Origin: Ectobius pallidus
Lineage: Eukaryota; Arthropoda; Insecta; Blattodea; Ectobiidae
Direction of reading: 5' to 3'
Assembly: GCA_964059195.1 (NCBI GenBank)
Contig: CAXKWD010000005.1
Span: 153,169,265-153,233,264, forward strand
DNA length: 64,000 nt
The notes under the pieces were generated by a model. That model was not told where the DNA came from. It was given only the letters and a program-made list of their open reading frames with translations, and made no database searches. Position 1 is the stretch's first letter. Every line of letters begins with the position of its first letter. The position numbers and the translations under genes are program-made. This document shows positions 34,653 through 47,110 of the stretch, piece after piece.

Positions 34653-36215
34653 TCAGTAAATACCTGTTTTTATGCAAATCAGAAACTTTTATCTGCTCGT
34701 CTTCCATCCAGAAATCTAAAAATAAATATTTATAATACAATTATGCGGCCGATTGTAATATATATGGATATGAGACATGATCCCTTACTCTCGGGAGGAA
34801 CATAATCTGAGAGTGTTTGAAAACAGGGTTCTTAGGAAAATATTCGGACCTAAGAGAAATGAAAACGGGGACTGGAGAAAACTGCATAATGACGAGCTTC
34901 ATAACCAGTGCTCTTCACTGAATATAGTTAGGGTAATTAAATCACAGAAGATGAAATGGGCTAGACATGTTGCGCGCATGGTAGATATAGATTTATCTAA
35001 AAAATATTGACTGGGATACCCGAAGGGAAAGAGATCACTGGGAAGACCTAGACTAGATTGGGAAAATATTACAATATACAGAGTGTTATGAATAACACCG
35101 AAATATTTTACTTGTGTATAGAGGGGACATAGACAAGCAACTTTTATTACGAGATTTTTGCTCTATGGATTCAAGTATTCCTGTTACAGCATAAAATCTC
35201 CCAGGGCATGGTCACTGATATTTAACATTTGAAAAAATGCAAAACAAAGGCACATCATTGTTAACACTGTAGTTACGAATAAAAAACTAATGCAGTGGCG
35301 GCCAGTCATGTAATTAGTTTATAAGTTTTGCAGATTATGGAAACACTAAATTATGATATAGCCTAGCTGTTGATGAATGATTAAGAATCAGGTTTTTGTT
35401 GAACACTAAGAAGACATGAAGTCAATTTAATGAAAGTGCTAACCCAATTTCGGGCAATTAGATCACGGAGGATTTTCGCTAAATTGTCACAGTAAATATA
35501 ATTCCAGAGTTGGCCTATTTCTGCCTCAGCACACTTTAAAACGAGTAATGCTCATACAAGAAACTGAAACACGTAAGAGGTATCGTTAAAAATGAAATGG
35601 AATCTTGCTACTTGTTTTTTTACTTTCTTTGTTGTGTTCTCTTGAAGGAAACTGGAGAATCCTTTGACTCGCAAGCTACCATCCCATGTGCCTGTCCATT
35701 AGAGGGTATTACAGAGGTCTCCCCGCAGCTATGGGTCTTTATTTGGAATCAACTTTTTGCTGTATAACTACTGTTCACGACAAAATCCGGAGACCACAAG
35801 TAAGCAGTTCCTATATCTGACTGTACAGCTATTTCATAAAATATTGGAATTTTCCCTCAAAGAAATAAGTTATAAAGTTATTGTAATCGAGTGGTCAAAA
35901 ATAAGTTTAAAACCTCAAATTCTCTTAATTTTAAGGACTTAGGTGTATCTGAAGTGGTTTCATGTGTAAAATATGTAGATTTTCTTATTTATTGCGTTAA
36001 GTTACTTTTTTTTTGCCATTTTAGCATCATTTTAACACTCTTTAATACCAAGTAGTCAAGAGTAATCAGCTATGTCCATTTTCATTTGGAAAAATATACA
36101 TCTTAAGGTACAATTTGGTATAAGATTAACTTCAAAAAATATGTGTGGTTAATTACTATGTAAAATAACAAACGAGGGAATTTTTGTACCACCCGTAACA
36201 GTGATAGTTTTCAAC

Positions 36216-36623
36216 TTTATGGTAAAAGTTCCACCTATATACTAGTAGTTTATAGTATATAGGTGGAACTTTTGTCCGCCGGCGTGGTCTTGTGGTTAGC
36301 GTCGCTGACTACAGATCCGTCGGCCCGGGTTCGATTCCCGGTACCTCCTCGGATTTTTCTGAGGTAGGGAGGTCTGGTAGGGGTGCACTCAGCCTCGTGA
36401 TTCAAAATTGAGGAGCTACTTGATAGAGAAGTAGCGGCTCCGGTCAAGAAAACCACCTTTAACGGCCGTGGGTGTCGGCATGCTGACCACATGCCCCCCA
36501 ATCCTGCCATCTGCCTACGGGAGATGACGCAGCGGTCGGGTGGTAGGCCAAGTCCCTCCAGGGATGTAGCGCCACGGAGTTTAGTTTAGTTTAGTTTTTT
36601 TTAGGTGGAACTTTTACCATAAA
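36216..36623. repeat. Short palindrome split by a SINE
   Basis: TTTATGGTAAAAGTTCCACC(TA) at 36216-36237 is the exact inverse of TAGGTGGAACTTTT (36260-36273) continued by ACCATAAA (36616-36623). Before the SINE arrived the locus was a 66-bp hairpin with a short loop. Confidence 0.85.
36274..36601 (+). mobile_element. tRNA-derived SINE (GTCCGCCGGCGTGG family), 14-bp duplication
   Basis: Head GTCCGCCGGCGTGGTCTTGT, B box CCCGGGTTCGATTCCCGG, tail (TTTAG)n. TAGGTGGAACTTTT flanks it at 36260-36273 and 36602-36615. It sits inside one arm of a short palindrome. Confidence 0.9.
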
Positions 36624-36712
36624 TTTGAATTATACTATACCAGTTGAAATTATCTAAGCTTCATAATGAAGTTTATTAATAGTGATAGTTTTGTTAAATT
36701 ATTATTGATGAG

Positions 36713-37691
36713 TAAAGCCCGGATTTTCATGCACTATCAAACTTAAAAACATGCATGCATTCATGCACTATCGTATCTCCAAACATGCACAATGAAAGGC
36801 GAAACATGCACTATGAAAAATCCGCACTGTAGGCCTACTGCAGTATATTTCAATTTATCTTAAAACAATATACGAGTTTTTCCAAATTCTCCTCCCTTAA
36901 ACTCGTGCGTTTATCAGTTAGACGCCGAAAAGTATCTTTCTACTTCACAAAAAGTAACAGGTGCATATTAAGGGAAGAAATTTGACTGAGGGTGAGATTG
37001 AATTCCATGTCTTTTACATTTTTTCCACATAATAGTCTTTCACTGTTTTCAGAAGTTTAAGATCAGGATTTGAACTTCTTAAGTTTTCCCTCTCACACCC
37101 ATTTCTCCACAACACGATTCCAAAGATAATTCAACACCTTCAACAATGGCTAGTGTCTGACACATTCAAGCAGTGAACATTCTGTTTAGCAGTTTTCTTT
37201 CAATGGAAGGTGGTGGGGGTCGGCGAGTCGGAATTTTCTTTTGTCGCCTGGTGTATTATATTACTGTTTATTTAGGGTAAACAGTAGTTTGCACTCTCAA
37301 ATTCATGCAGGTGGCAGACTCTGTTGCCAAGTCAATCAAATAACAATGGTAATACAATACAACATTTTTACGTTTCTTTGAAAAGCCGAGATTTTAGGGA
37401 GGCACATTCGTAATATGCATAGTTATGCATGGTAACTTGATATTATGCACTAAAACCAGAAAATGAGGGTTTATATGCATTAAAAACGTCTGAATATGCT
37501 ATATTAAACCAACAAAATCCAAAACATGCATTATGCATGAATTTTGCCATAAAAAGGCCGAAATATGCAAACATGCACGGAAAAAATATGGTTATTTGGA
37601 ATCCATAAGTCATGTAATGAGTAACTACAAAGTTTGCGAAGTGTAACCAAAGTATATAGAAACATGCATTTGCATGGAAATCCGGGCTCTA
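36713..37691. mobile_element. hAT-like element with 8-bp target duplication TTGATGAG
   Basis: Starts TAAAGCCCGGATTTTCATGC and ends CATGGAAATCCGGGCTCTA, with direct repeats TTGATGAG at 36705-36712 and 37692-37699. Near each end are repeated 'aaacatgcac' or 'atgcatta' units. No transposase frame is recognised, so it appears nonautonomous. Confidence 0.8.
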
Positions 37692-39655
37692 TTGATGAGT
37701 TAAATAAATGTTCTGACAACCTGGAAACAGTTTATAATTTGTATTTAATCCCTCATACCTTCATTAATAACAACATTAAGATCCTAACAGTAATAGCAGA
37801 ACAGAAAATGAGCTTTTGTTTTGCATCATTAAAATCAGTGTCCAAATTATGTCCCACCCGTAACAGATTTTGAAAAGCAAATTTAAAATATTTAAAATAA
37901 ATTTTAAATAATGCTTTGTATGTAGGGCCTAGTGTGGAGGAGAAGGCATTGTAAATTTTACAGAATGTGAAGAACCAATTCTAGTTTATTATTTATGATA
38001 TGTAATAAACAAAAATAGTTTTTATAATTTGCTAGAATGTCCCACCCGCAATTATGAAATGGCTGTGTAGTCTATTTTTTTACATTCTAAAATGGAAAGT
38101 CCGTATTTTGATTGAACTCATGAGCTTGAAGTGTGCAAGCTATAAAATACCTGAATTTAATCGAAATTGATGGCAATACTCATGTAATGAAGAGTTAGTG
38201 ACGATGCAATAGTTGTTGACGATGTAAGATCGTTTTGTAGAGTTAACAGGCAAGCACGAAATTAACAAAAAGAGCATCAGAGAGTTTTGTTATTCTTGTG
38301 AGTTGCGAAGTTCAGGATCTCTTGGTTGGCAACAATTTGTTTGAAAACAAGTCACTGATTGAAACAGATGAAGATACCAGAAACATCTGTGTATATTGAT
38401 TTGTGATCTATTTGTAAAGAAAAGTATATCCCTAGGAAATGTATATCTCTTAAGTTCATATAACGGTCGAACATTTTATGACTTTTATGTTATTTTGAAT
38501 CGTCAATTATTTTAAAACGAAAACAATTTTAATTCGCTTCTCCTTAGAATAGAAATCGAAAAACGTTTGGTAATTTAAAATTGAAGTAAAATTCAGGCTC
38601 TCTTGGTTGGCAACAATTTGTTCGAAAACAAGTCACTGTTTGAAAGAGATGAACAAACCAGAAATATCTGCGTATATTGACTTGTGATCTATTTGTAAAG
38701 AAATTTATATCTCTCAGAAATGTATATCTCTCTTGAAGTTATACGAAAGGCAAATAATAAACTAACATTTAAAAATTCTTCGCTATGCAGACTTCGAATG
38801 GAGAGAAATGAGGTTCGTAAGTAATGTTTTGAGCGACACTAAATATTGTGTTGCTGCTTTGTCAGAAATACTATTGCCTATATCTACGTCATAGACCAAG
38901 ATTTACTGTCGAAGAAGGCTAGTAATGATATCTGACCACCTGCGTGGTCTTAGTATTTGCAGTGCTTAAAATAAAGGAAAAGCTATAATTATTAATCTAT
39001 ACAAAAGAGAAGATCAACGACAATGACATCTGGAGACATCCTCTATAATCTCGATAACGTGCTTGCACTTTTTTTTTTCGCCTCGGCTCGCACAAAGAAA
39101 CTTTTCGTAGAAAGAGAGAGAGTTCTGTAAAACAGTGATTACGTCTCAAAATAACATAGAAGTACCTTAAATGAATCTGACAGGCTTTTTGTTTTTATGC
39201 AATGCATCCTGACTCACTGTTCAGTTGATATTAAACCTGGTTCATTTAACCTAGTTCCTAGAAGTGAAGTCAGTGTCACAAACAAGTCCTGTGTTATTCA
39301 GAGCTCACTGGTGTAGAGAAAATGGTAAGACTACACTCAAGTGAAAACATATCGATTGGAGAAAATGAATTTAAAGTTCTCTCAGCGCACAATAGGGTTT
39401 GATTACGATTCATGTCATTATTTTTCACATAGGCCAATCTATAAGTGAATGTATCGCATTAAAAAAACACTATGAAGAATGAAAAAAGCACTATAATAAA
39501 ACAATAAATAAAATGTTTTATATATTTATTCATAGACATCCCCAAGCAATTCTAACCACTGGACCATGGAGGTTGCCTATTTTAACAGGTAGGCCTATGG
39601 TACCAATGCCCCTAAAATCTTAATACTTAATGCAACAGTTTCAGAATGTAATTTT
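37692..39655. other. No gene recognised apart from the 38.3-kb duplication
   Basis: The phrase CCCACCCG occurs at 37854 and 38039, and ACCACCCGTAAC at 36188, suggesting remnants of one larger unit around the inserted 36713-37691 element. No domain seen. Confidence 0.4.
38308..38745 (+). repeat. Direct duplication, ~155-bp units 280 bp apart
   Basis: GGCAACAATTTGTTTGAAAA and TGATCTATTTGTAAAGAAA plus AATGTATATCTCT recur at 38308-38465 and 38588-38745 with about 85-90% visible agreement. No function seen. Confidence 0.8.
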
Positions 39656-40371
39656 TAGAACAAGGCATTTAATGACCATAAAATAGTGAAAAAATGCAAA
39701 ATAAAAAATGCATTTTTCACCTATAAATAGTGAAAAAATGACTCAAAGTTAAAAAAAAGGCCAATGAATTTTCCATTATTACTTAAATTTATTTTTTTAA
39801 AGTAATGAATCGCTAAAAGGAATTTAATGGATATCAGTGCGTTATATATTAATTTACAATATAAAACACCCTCATTTTATTACTAAAGAAGCAAGTAAAT
39901 TTATACTACTTGGACACCCTTTTGGACGGGCATGACCATCAAACTGCCCCTAGCAAATATGTGCCATTTAAAAATGCTTAGTACTACAAGACAAACTGCT
40001 ATGGTGTTTACAATAAACCTGAGTTAAAATGAACTATGAACACTTGGCGGAGATTCTCAAATAAAAACGATTGTCTGTTGTCTGAAAGTAACGATTTCTA
40101 CATGGAAAAGCTCCTCTCTACCTCCACTGAAAAATGCCAAAATTGACGTAAAAATGCAGAAAAGACCTAAAAATGCAAAAAAATGACCTAAAAATTGCCA
40201 AAAAATGACCTATCTCTTGAAAATGGCAAAAGATGCAAAATAAAGCAAAAAATGCTAAAACAAATTGCCCTTATTTGATCAATGATTTAATGAAACACAT
40301 TTATATATATTCGAGCTATCTTTTAACCTTCATATAAAAAAGATGCAAAAATCATCAAATGCCTTGCCCTA
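39656..40371. mobile_element. hAT-like element with perfect 8-bp duplication GTAATTTT
   Basis: The left end TAGAACAAGGCATTTAATGA and right end TCATCAAATGCCTTGCCCTA are inverted matches. Identical GTAATTTT copies flank it (39648-39655 and 40372-40379). The interior carries many short 'aaaatgcaaaa', 'aatgacctaaaa' units, similar to those in 2643-4218. No coding capacity is recognised. Confidence 0.85.
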
Positions 40372-40379
40372 GTAATTTT

Positions 40380-41509
40380 ATACATTACTAGCAGGTGCAC
40401 GCAGCATCGCCCGCGATAATTAATTGGAAGATAAAAAATTAAGAGTAAATAGGCCTAACAAAACATTTTATTTATTAACACGCGAAACAGGCCTAAACTA
40501 AAAGATTAATAATTAATCAAACAGCTAATAATCCGGCTTTAAAGTCAGTTACGCGTTTAGAAAGCGCCGCCTGGGAAAAACGACCTCAGATTCAAGTTCC
40601 CTGGCCCAGAAAACCCCTTCATAGTGAGTTTCGTCAAAATCGAACAATGTTTGTCTATTTAGGCCTATATTCACTGTCCCTCTTTCGTCTATGTTGAAAA
40701 TTTCAGATGTCTTCGTGCCTTAACATTATAAACAAATGAATCGACCAGCGTGGGTTTACAAAATTCAAGCGATCGCGATGCTTTTATTTCCAGGGACAGA
40801 CATTTTCCACACAATCCCACACTATTCGGGCACTTAATAAATAAATATATATATAATTATAAACTTGCAATAAGGTACTGTATTTTCCTGTGTAGGGCTA
40901 CCTCTAAAATTAAGTAAAGTCTGAAGAGTATTAAAATCGGAGAACTAATTGTTCAGTATGGGCGATCCTGTTTCAGTATCCCTATATTAAATTTCCTTAG
41001 AAGGTAATTTGTTTCGAATTTCAAGCGTTTTTACCTGGATTCTATCATATACGTTTAAAAAATAACTTAATTGAGTTTGCAAATAAATTAAGTTTCGTAG
41101 TATTCCAATTTGGTAGAAAGAAACATCAATTTAGTGAGTAGCTTTTACACACGAATACTCACAACCCTTTGAAACGATGGTCAGTGCAGCCAACCTTGTA
41201 GCTAATAATTAACCAGATTTCCTCCCTTTGCTCATCAGGGCTTGAGATTTGGTCGCTGGTGCTGTTGATGTAGGTGTTTATTAATGGAAAGTAAACTCGA
41301 TGTTGTAGGATGCAAGCGTCATGGATGTAATCCATAATGATTGATGCCAGATCTGTCAAACTAACTATATTGGCAAATATATCCATGTCTAATCAATCTT
41401 TTATGGTTCCATGAATTTTCAGTGCTCAGATTAATTTTGTGCGGTTAGTGGTTTACATACGGTACCTAAATACTGTCATGAATGCCAAAGTGGAGAGAAA
41501 TTATATTAA
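40380..41509. other. No gene; repeat-like start
   Basis: ACTAGCAGGTGCACGCAGC and ATCGCCCGCG at 40387 resembles the start of a common insect interspersed repeat. 40795-40830 resembles the end of the 385-1070 family. Classification uncertain. Confidence 0.35.
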
Positions 41510-42840
41510 AAAATCTTATGTGAAACTCACATAACTTCCTCTGCCCAAATAAAGTTTGCCTCTTAGTATAATCATCACATAAATTATACATTAGTATAAA
41601 TCATCACATATCTAAATACTGAAAATGTTTCCAATTATTCACAACTTTTCATTTTTCTTTCACATCACATTTCTTAGTAATAGTTAGTATTTTAGTAATA
41701 GTTTAAATCTTAGTAAGTAGCAAACTATTTAACATATTGTTTTTTGTGTGTTGTAGGCTATTATCTCTAGTGAACTAGTTCTAAGCCTTAAATGATAATA
41801 ATATAATCATGTTCCTATGTATCTGTAACTTTGTACTATACTTGTATCATTCTTATTTTAATGTAATATTGTAAAGTTCAGTTGTATTAATCCTGGTTGA
41901 ATGGAAGAGAAGGCCTAATGGCCTTAATTCCACAAGGTAAAATGAAACAATTCTAATTCTAATTCTAATTCTAACTTATAATATATTATGTATGCCTTTC
42001 ACTTCATGTAATTTGGTTGTAAAAATGAAGAGAATGTCGTTACCACATCGTATCGCATTGCCAAAGGATACATAACCCAAATAAAATCTGTTTAATGCAC
42101 TCACGTAACTTTCTTTGCTCTAAGCATGGCCAATGCCTCTTTTCCACTTCACATTCTGAAATAGAATAAGATACCATATTGCAAAGAGCACGTATTCGGT
42201 TCTTTGAACCTGATGCAAAGCTTTATTGTTCACCTGGCAAGACCGAGTTTCTACAAAAGTGGATGGCTTATAAATACATTTGTTTCGAAAAAATGTTTCA
42301 AACTGAAGTTTTAGTTCTTACTATAAGCACACCATGAAAATTTTTAAAACATCGTTAGAGCCGTTTTCGAGAAAATTGCGAAAAACTAAATTTTCTTCAT
42401 GTAAAATCTCCTTAAAATAAGAGAAAGTCGTCGGTAATCTTCGTGTCACATCCTCAGGAAGTACCTAACCCAAATACAATTTTTTTTCTTACGAGTTTCC
42501 GTTCTGGAGCTAGGTTGTTCAGACACACACAATACACACACACAGACACAAACACAGACACGCATGAACAAAGACAGTAAAACAGTATTTTTGGATTCAG
42601 GGGACCTCAGAACGTGTACAGTATTTATGTTAAAAACTCAAATTTGAATTTGGGGGTCGAACACAATATAATTCTCTAGACTTCTTTCAAAATTAGGAGA
42701 GGAAGAGTGAGATCATACATTTGAAGAGTATGAAATATAAGGAAATAGAAAAATTAGAAGAAAAGTTTCGACGTTTAACAGTTTTTCCTCTTATAGAGGA
42801 AAGGTACGGGAAGAGGAAGTAAAAATACATAACCAGGAGT
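41510..42840 (+). repeat. Copy of the TTCCTCTG-ended family with an inserted LINE end
   Basis: Begins TCACATAACTTCCTCTGCCC and ends GGGAAGAGGAAGTAAAAA, roughly inverted termini. The interior includes GAGCCGTTTTCGAGAAAAT and a CA-rich tract at 42530-42560. A LINE 3' tail occupies about 41650-41975. Confidence 0.6.
41650..41975 (+). mobile_element. LINE 3' UTR with (AATTCT)n tail
   Basis: GAATGGAAGAGAAGGCCTAA followed by TGGCCTTAATTCCAC and (CTAATT)n is the stereotyped 3' end of jockey/CR1-like LINEs. No coding part is left. Confidence 0.6.
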
Positions 42841-43979
42841 GATATTTAATTTACGTAGGTAACTTTAATAAGAAATAAATGAATAATCAAGAAATATTAT
42901 TTATACAGAATACGTGCTGTTCGGTTATTCATACCATCGCGACTCATTAACTAGGATTTCACAGCTATTTTATAAAAAAAAACAAAACAAAACAAACGTA
43001 CACATAGGCAGAAAATTAGGCATATGTTTTTCCACAGGAAATGTCACATTATTCTTCATGTAAGTCTCATTGTTGTTCACTGGGAACCGTTGTATGAACA
43101 TACGAGTGCACGAAAGCTTTCCGATGCTTATGGTTTCTTTTAGTGCTTTTCTTTACTTAAAGTTGGCATTGAATCTTATCATATCTGTTCCACATCAGCC
43201 CTGGGTAAGCCAAACTCTTACTGATTTGAATTAAAGTCCGATCACAAGCATTAGCCTATGAACAACGCTCAGGCCTAGGTGAGCGGTGGAAGGAGGTAGA
43301 GTATGGGAATATAAGTTACTTATTCGAAATATATTTAAAGGTTTTCTTATATGCGATCTGCTAACTTAAAGTTAATCAAATTGATTTTCCCTTAAGTATT
43401 TCCCCCTAAACTATAAGTTAGTACAGTAGTAGAAAGAACTATCGTAATCCTTTTATTTTTTAAATCTCTTTTAAATGCTAATTACTGTTGTTACATTTAG
43501 ACCATTACTCATTACACTATTCATGGGACCCAGACAAGCAGGATCTCTCTTGTTGTTGAATAGAGTCTCTCTTGGGTTTTAATATTATTCATAGCTGGGA
43601 ATTCCGCTACGCCGCTTGTATGAGTTTCAGACGCAACAGATGAAATAACATGGAATTCACATATATACAATTTTATGAGTATACACTACACATTTCTCCT
43701 ATAATATGCTTTCTTCCTAGAAAGTAAAATCAGTTGTCATAAAAACTTGGTGAATGAAATTCATCTTTCCCTATGAAATAATGTGGATAATGCCTACATC
43801 TCAGATAAGTAAAGAATTTATGCCCCATAGATTGGGATCCTATTTTATGATGAATAAAAATGTAAACTTTGGGTACAAAAGTAGCGTTAATTTTGGTGTT
43901 ATTTCGCGTAGCGTAGTTCAATTTCTGAGTTATTTCGCATTTAACCCAAATAGACTTACGGCTCATGTGATGCAAAGAG

Positions 43980-44650
43980 TGCTTATTCAGTTGTTTCAAC
44001 TTGATACAATGTTTTAGTGTTTCATCGGCAAGCCTGGGCTTCTACGAACTATGGCTGTCTATGGCTTTCAGACTTTTTTGAAACATAAAAGTTTTAGCAC
44101 TTAATATAAACCCATCGTGTACAAATTTAAACAAAATCATTATAAAATCGTGAAAATGAAATTTTCTTCATGTAAAGGGGTATAAGGGGTACGCCGTGGC
44201 GTAAGGTTGAGGCGCTGCGCTACAAACCGGAAGGTCGCGGGTTCGATCCCCGATAAGGTCATTGGAGCTTATCAATTGGCCTAATCCTTCTGGTGGCACT
44301 ATGGCCCTGGGGTCGACTCAGCCTCTAACAGAAATGAGTATCAGGAGCAATCCTGGGGGGTAAAGGCGGCCGCTGCGTAAGGCTGACAACCTTACCATCT
44401 TCATGTGCCGAATGTCCAAAATCTGGGAGCCTCAACCTTCTGGGCCTCCATGGCCTGTATAGGGAACACTTTACTTTAAAGGTGTATAAATGAAATAGAA
44501 AGTCGTCGCCAATCTTTGCGGTACATTCTGAGAAAGAATTTAAGTCAAATGTAAATTTTGTTTTATACTGTTTTTCGTTTTCGAGCTATCCTGTTCAGAC
44601 ACACACACACGAATTTAGTTATACATTTTTCTGAAAATTGTATTTTTTAA
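43980..44650 (+). repeat. Copy of the TTCCTCTG-ended family, split by a SINE
   Basis: GCAAGCCTGGGCTTCTACG, AAAATCGTGAAAATG, TTTCTTCATGTAAAG … AGCTATCCTGTTCAGACACA parallels 42230-42540. The SINE at 44185-44476 lies in the middle. Confidence 0.55.
44185..44476 (+). mobile_element. Full-length tRNA-derived SINE with 13-bp target duplication
   Basis: Head GGGGTACGCCGTGGCGTAAG, B box GTCGCGGGTTCGATCCCC, body with TGGTGGCACTATGGCCCTGG, tail CACTTTACT. Flanked by TAAAGGGGTATAA (44172-44184) and TAAAGGTGTATAA (44477-44489). It interrupts a copy of the unclassified TTCCTCTG family. Confidence 0.88.
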
Positions 44651-46207
44651 TTCAGTAGAGGTACTCGAGGCGCACTCAGTTTATGCAGTGAAGTGACTGT
44701 CCGTACACAGTGACGTAGTACTAATTAGGCCTATATGTCATGCTAAACTTAAGACTTCAATCACTGTACAAACCTTGCAATCCTGCTTACGACTAATTGG
44801 ACCACACTCTGCAGAAAGGAACCAACCCTAAATTATTGCTACTGGACTATATATCTATGTTGTGCAAAGTAACCAACTCTCCTCTTCCATCTGTATGCCA
44901 TCTATGGAGAAAACAAAAACTCACTGAAAAGATCCTGGTGGCTTTTTGTTTAACTTTAAATGATTCTTTTCTGAGTTTAAAAATCATGTTGATTGGTTTC
45001 TTTCTGCAGAATGTGGTCCAATTTTCTCACCAAAATGTATTTATACAATGCCCCGAAATTCAAGATGTAAAATTAAAATGTGTTTTCTAGCCTTTAGACC
45101 TGGTAAAATACGTTTTCTTGCAGTTTGTCACCATGATTTATACTGTGCAAACAAAGTTGTGTAAATCACTATAAACATAACCTGATATTTAAAGTTATTT
45201 TTTTACTGTTCACAGGTCCTTTGGTGAAGACGCAGATTTGTTCTTTATGTTTTTGATTGTTGCTCAGAAAGCCGTGATGCTGGTACGGGCTTTCGAGCGA
45301 TAATCACAATCAGAAAGGAACAAGGAAACTGCATGAGTCATCAAGGAAAGGTGATGAGGATAATGAAGAAATTCGAGAAGGGAGATAATATCCAGAGAAA
45401 AGTAAAGGAGGTGAAGAGATGAAGATGAAGATGAAGATGAAGACAAATAAGAAAATAGAATAACTATAAGGTCTAACCTATATTGAGAAGTTAGGTGGAA
45501 GAGGTGTCTTTATGTCAAAAATATATTTTGAGAAGAACTAAAAATTCCATAATGTTCTTCAATTTATGTTTTGTATTTATAATCAATTTGGGGAATCAAA
45601 CCAGGTCGCAGTCGATGGCTTTTTCAGGAAGTAGAAGGGTGGAACTTTAAGCTGGGGGGGGGCGGTGTCGTATATTTACGGCATGTAAAAGAAATACAAG
45701 TCTAAATTAGAGCCTCTGGACAACATTCCTCGGCCTGTAATTTCTTAGTTTCCTCAGAGGGTTTGTGAGACCCGTAGGGTTTCCAGGTGAACAAGATAAT
45801 AATATTAATACACTAACAAAAAATTAAATGTTTACAATTTTTACAATATGTAAAATATTATGGTCATTTATTATTATTATGCCTATTGTTATTATTATTA
45901 TTATTATTGTATTTTTGAAAAAATAATAGCTTTGCTTTTACAAATGTTAAAAATTATTACATAGAATCTTATCATAAGTTTAATCCATGCGTTTGAGTTG
46001 TATTTAATAGCTATAAAAGAACGAAAACGCATGTTAGATCAAATCTAACGCGCGAGTGATGGCGTGACAGCCATATACACGAGTGATGCAGGTTTAATCA
46101 TTTATTTAATCTTTCGGCACAACTCAGATTGCCTTACAGACAAAGAACTGTTTGAAATCGTTTGTTCATCCGTGCAAATTTGGAGAATTCACAAGAGTAG
46201 TTGTCCT
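44651..46207. other. No gene recognised
   Basis: A 97-codon frame at 44797-45090 has no recognised domain. A G-run lies at 45654-45662 and a short ATT run near 45885. Confidence 0.4.
45418..45444. repeat. (GATGAA)n short tandem repeat
   Basis: Four to five hexamers in a purine-rich stretch (45310-45450). Confidence 0.85.
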
Positions 46208-46685
46208 CAGGGCCGTCGCGTGGGCAGGGCGACCGGGGCGATCGCCCCGGGCGCCGTGGCAACGGCATAAATAAAACAACAAACTTTGAAATTATACTCG
46301 TATGTTAGATGTACATAACGTATTTTTTAAAGTTAAGTACAACTGAATTTTGAATATTACGTTGTTTGTATTTATTGAATAAATAAATATTTGACACCAA
46401 TAACTTTATATTTTCTAAGTTACCCCAAAATAAATATTTGCTCAATATTGAACAGCTGTATTTACTTGTATACTGTTAATAATAATAACCAAAAAAATGC
46501 GTGTTTAACCCCATTATTATATGTATTTGATAGTGTCGCGTCACGTCGCTCGCTGTGAGTTTGTGTTTGAATCCTTACAGATAGGTGGAATGTCGGGTGG
46601 GTGCACGTGGGATTGAGTTTTTTTTTGGTGGGGGGCGCCAGACGAAATCTTGCCCCGGGCGCCAAAAAATCACGCGACGGCCCTG
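46208..46685. mobile_element. Nonautonomous hAT with perfect ends and duplication GTTGTCCT
   Basis: CAGGGCCGTCGCGTG and its exact inverse CACGCGACGGCCCTG bound 478 bp. GTTGTCCT lies immediately outside on each side (46200-46207 and 46686-46693). Sub-terminal GCCCCGGGCGCC blocks are also inverted. Perfect ends and duplication suggest a recent insertion. Confidence 0.9.
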
Positions 46686-47110
46686 GTTGTCCTATACCCA
46701 GTCTTTGTATAAATAATGAAATGGAATACAGTATCGTGAAATGTCAAATAGGATTTGTCAGTTCATCATGGAGATAGCACTTTAATTTTATAACTGGAGT
46801 CGCAGAGAGGCCACGCAAGGGCGTCGTGTCAGACACAAAACATGGTCCTATCCAAACATCGCACGGCGGCGACGCCATATGGCGGAGCGTGGACATGTCC
46901 GCTCGAATTTGAATTTGTAATGCAGTTAGTTAGACCTTCTCGTGTTTGAGATACGTGGCACTATGTCAAACTCCACGTCAGGTTATTATTCAGAGTAAAG
47001 TGATAGTCCCACTAACTTTCTGCTTAGCCCGTATGGCAGAGCTGTATATACTAGCTTAGCCAGTGCTGAAGTTTGCATTTTTTTTATAGCTAGGGAACCG
47101 ATAAATTTAT

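Larger units (their letters stand above)
34080..35080 (+). mobile_element. LINE ORF2 fragment split by two insertions
   Basis: Order of pieces: NIRTMEKFKYLGAII, [insertion 34138-34368], ITDINNIKVEVNHRL, [tRNA-like dimer 34424-34652], NTCFYANQKLLSARLPSRNL, a frameshift near 34780, then EEHNLRVFENRVLRKIFG and KWARHVARM. Removing both inserts restores collinearity with 17155-17604. Confidence 0.85.

Noticed and set aside
43754..44017. Host gene on plus strand (87 codons)
   Set aside because: Opposite-strand frame of equal length overlaps it and the 3' part belongs to an interspersed repeat family.
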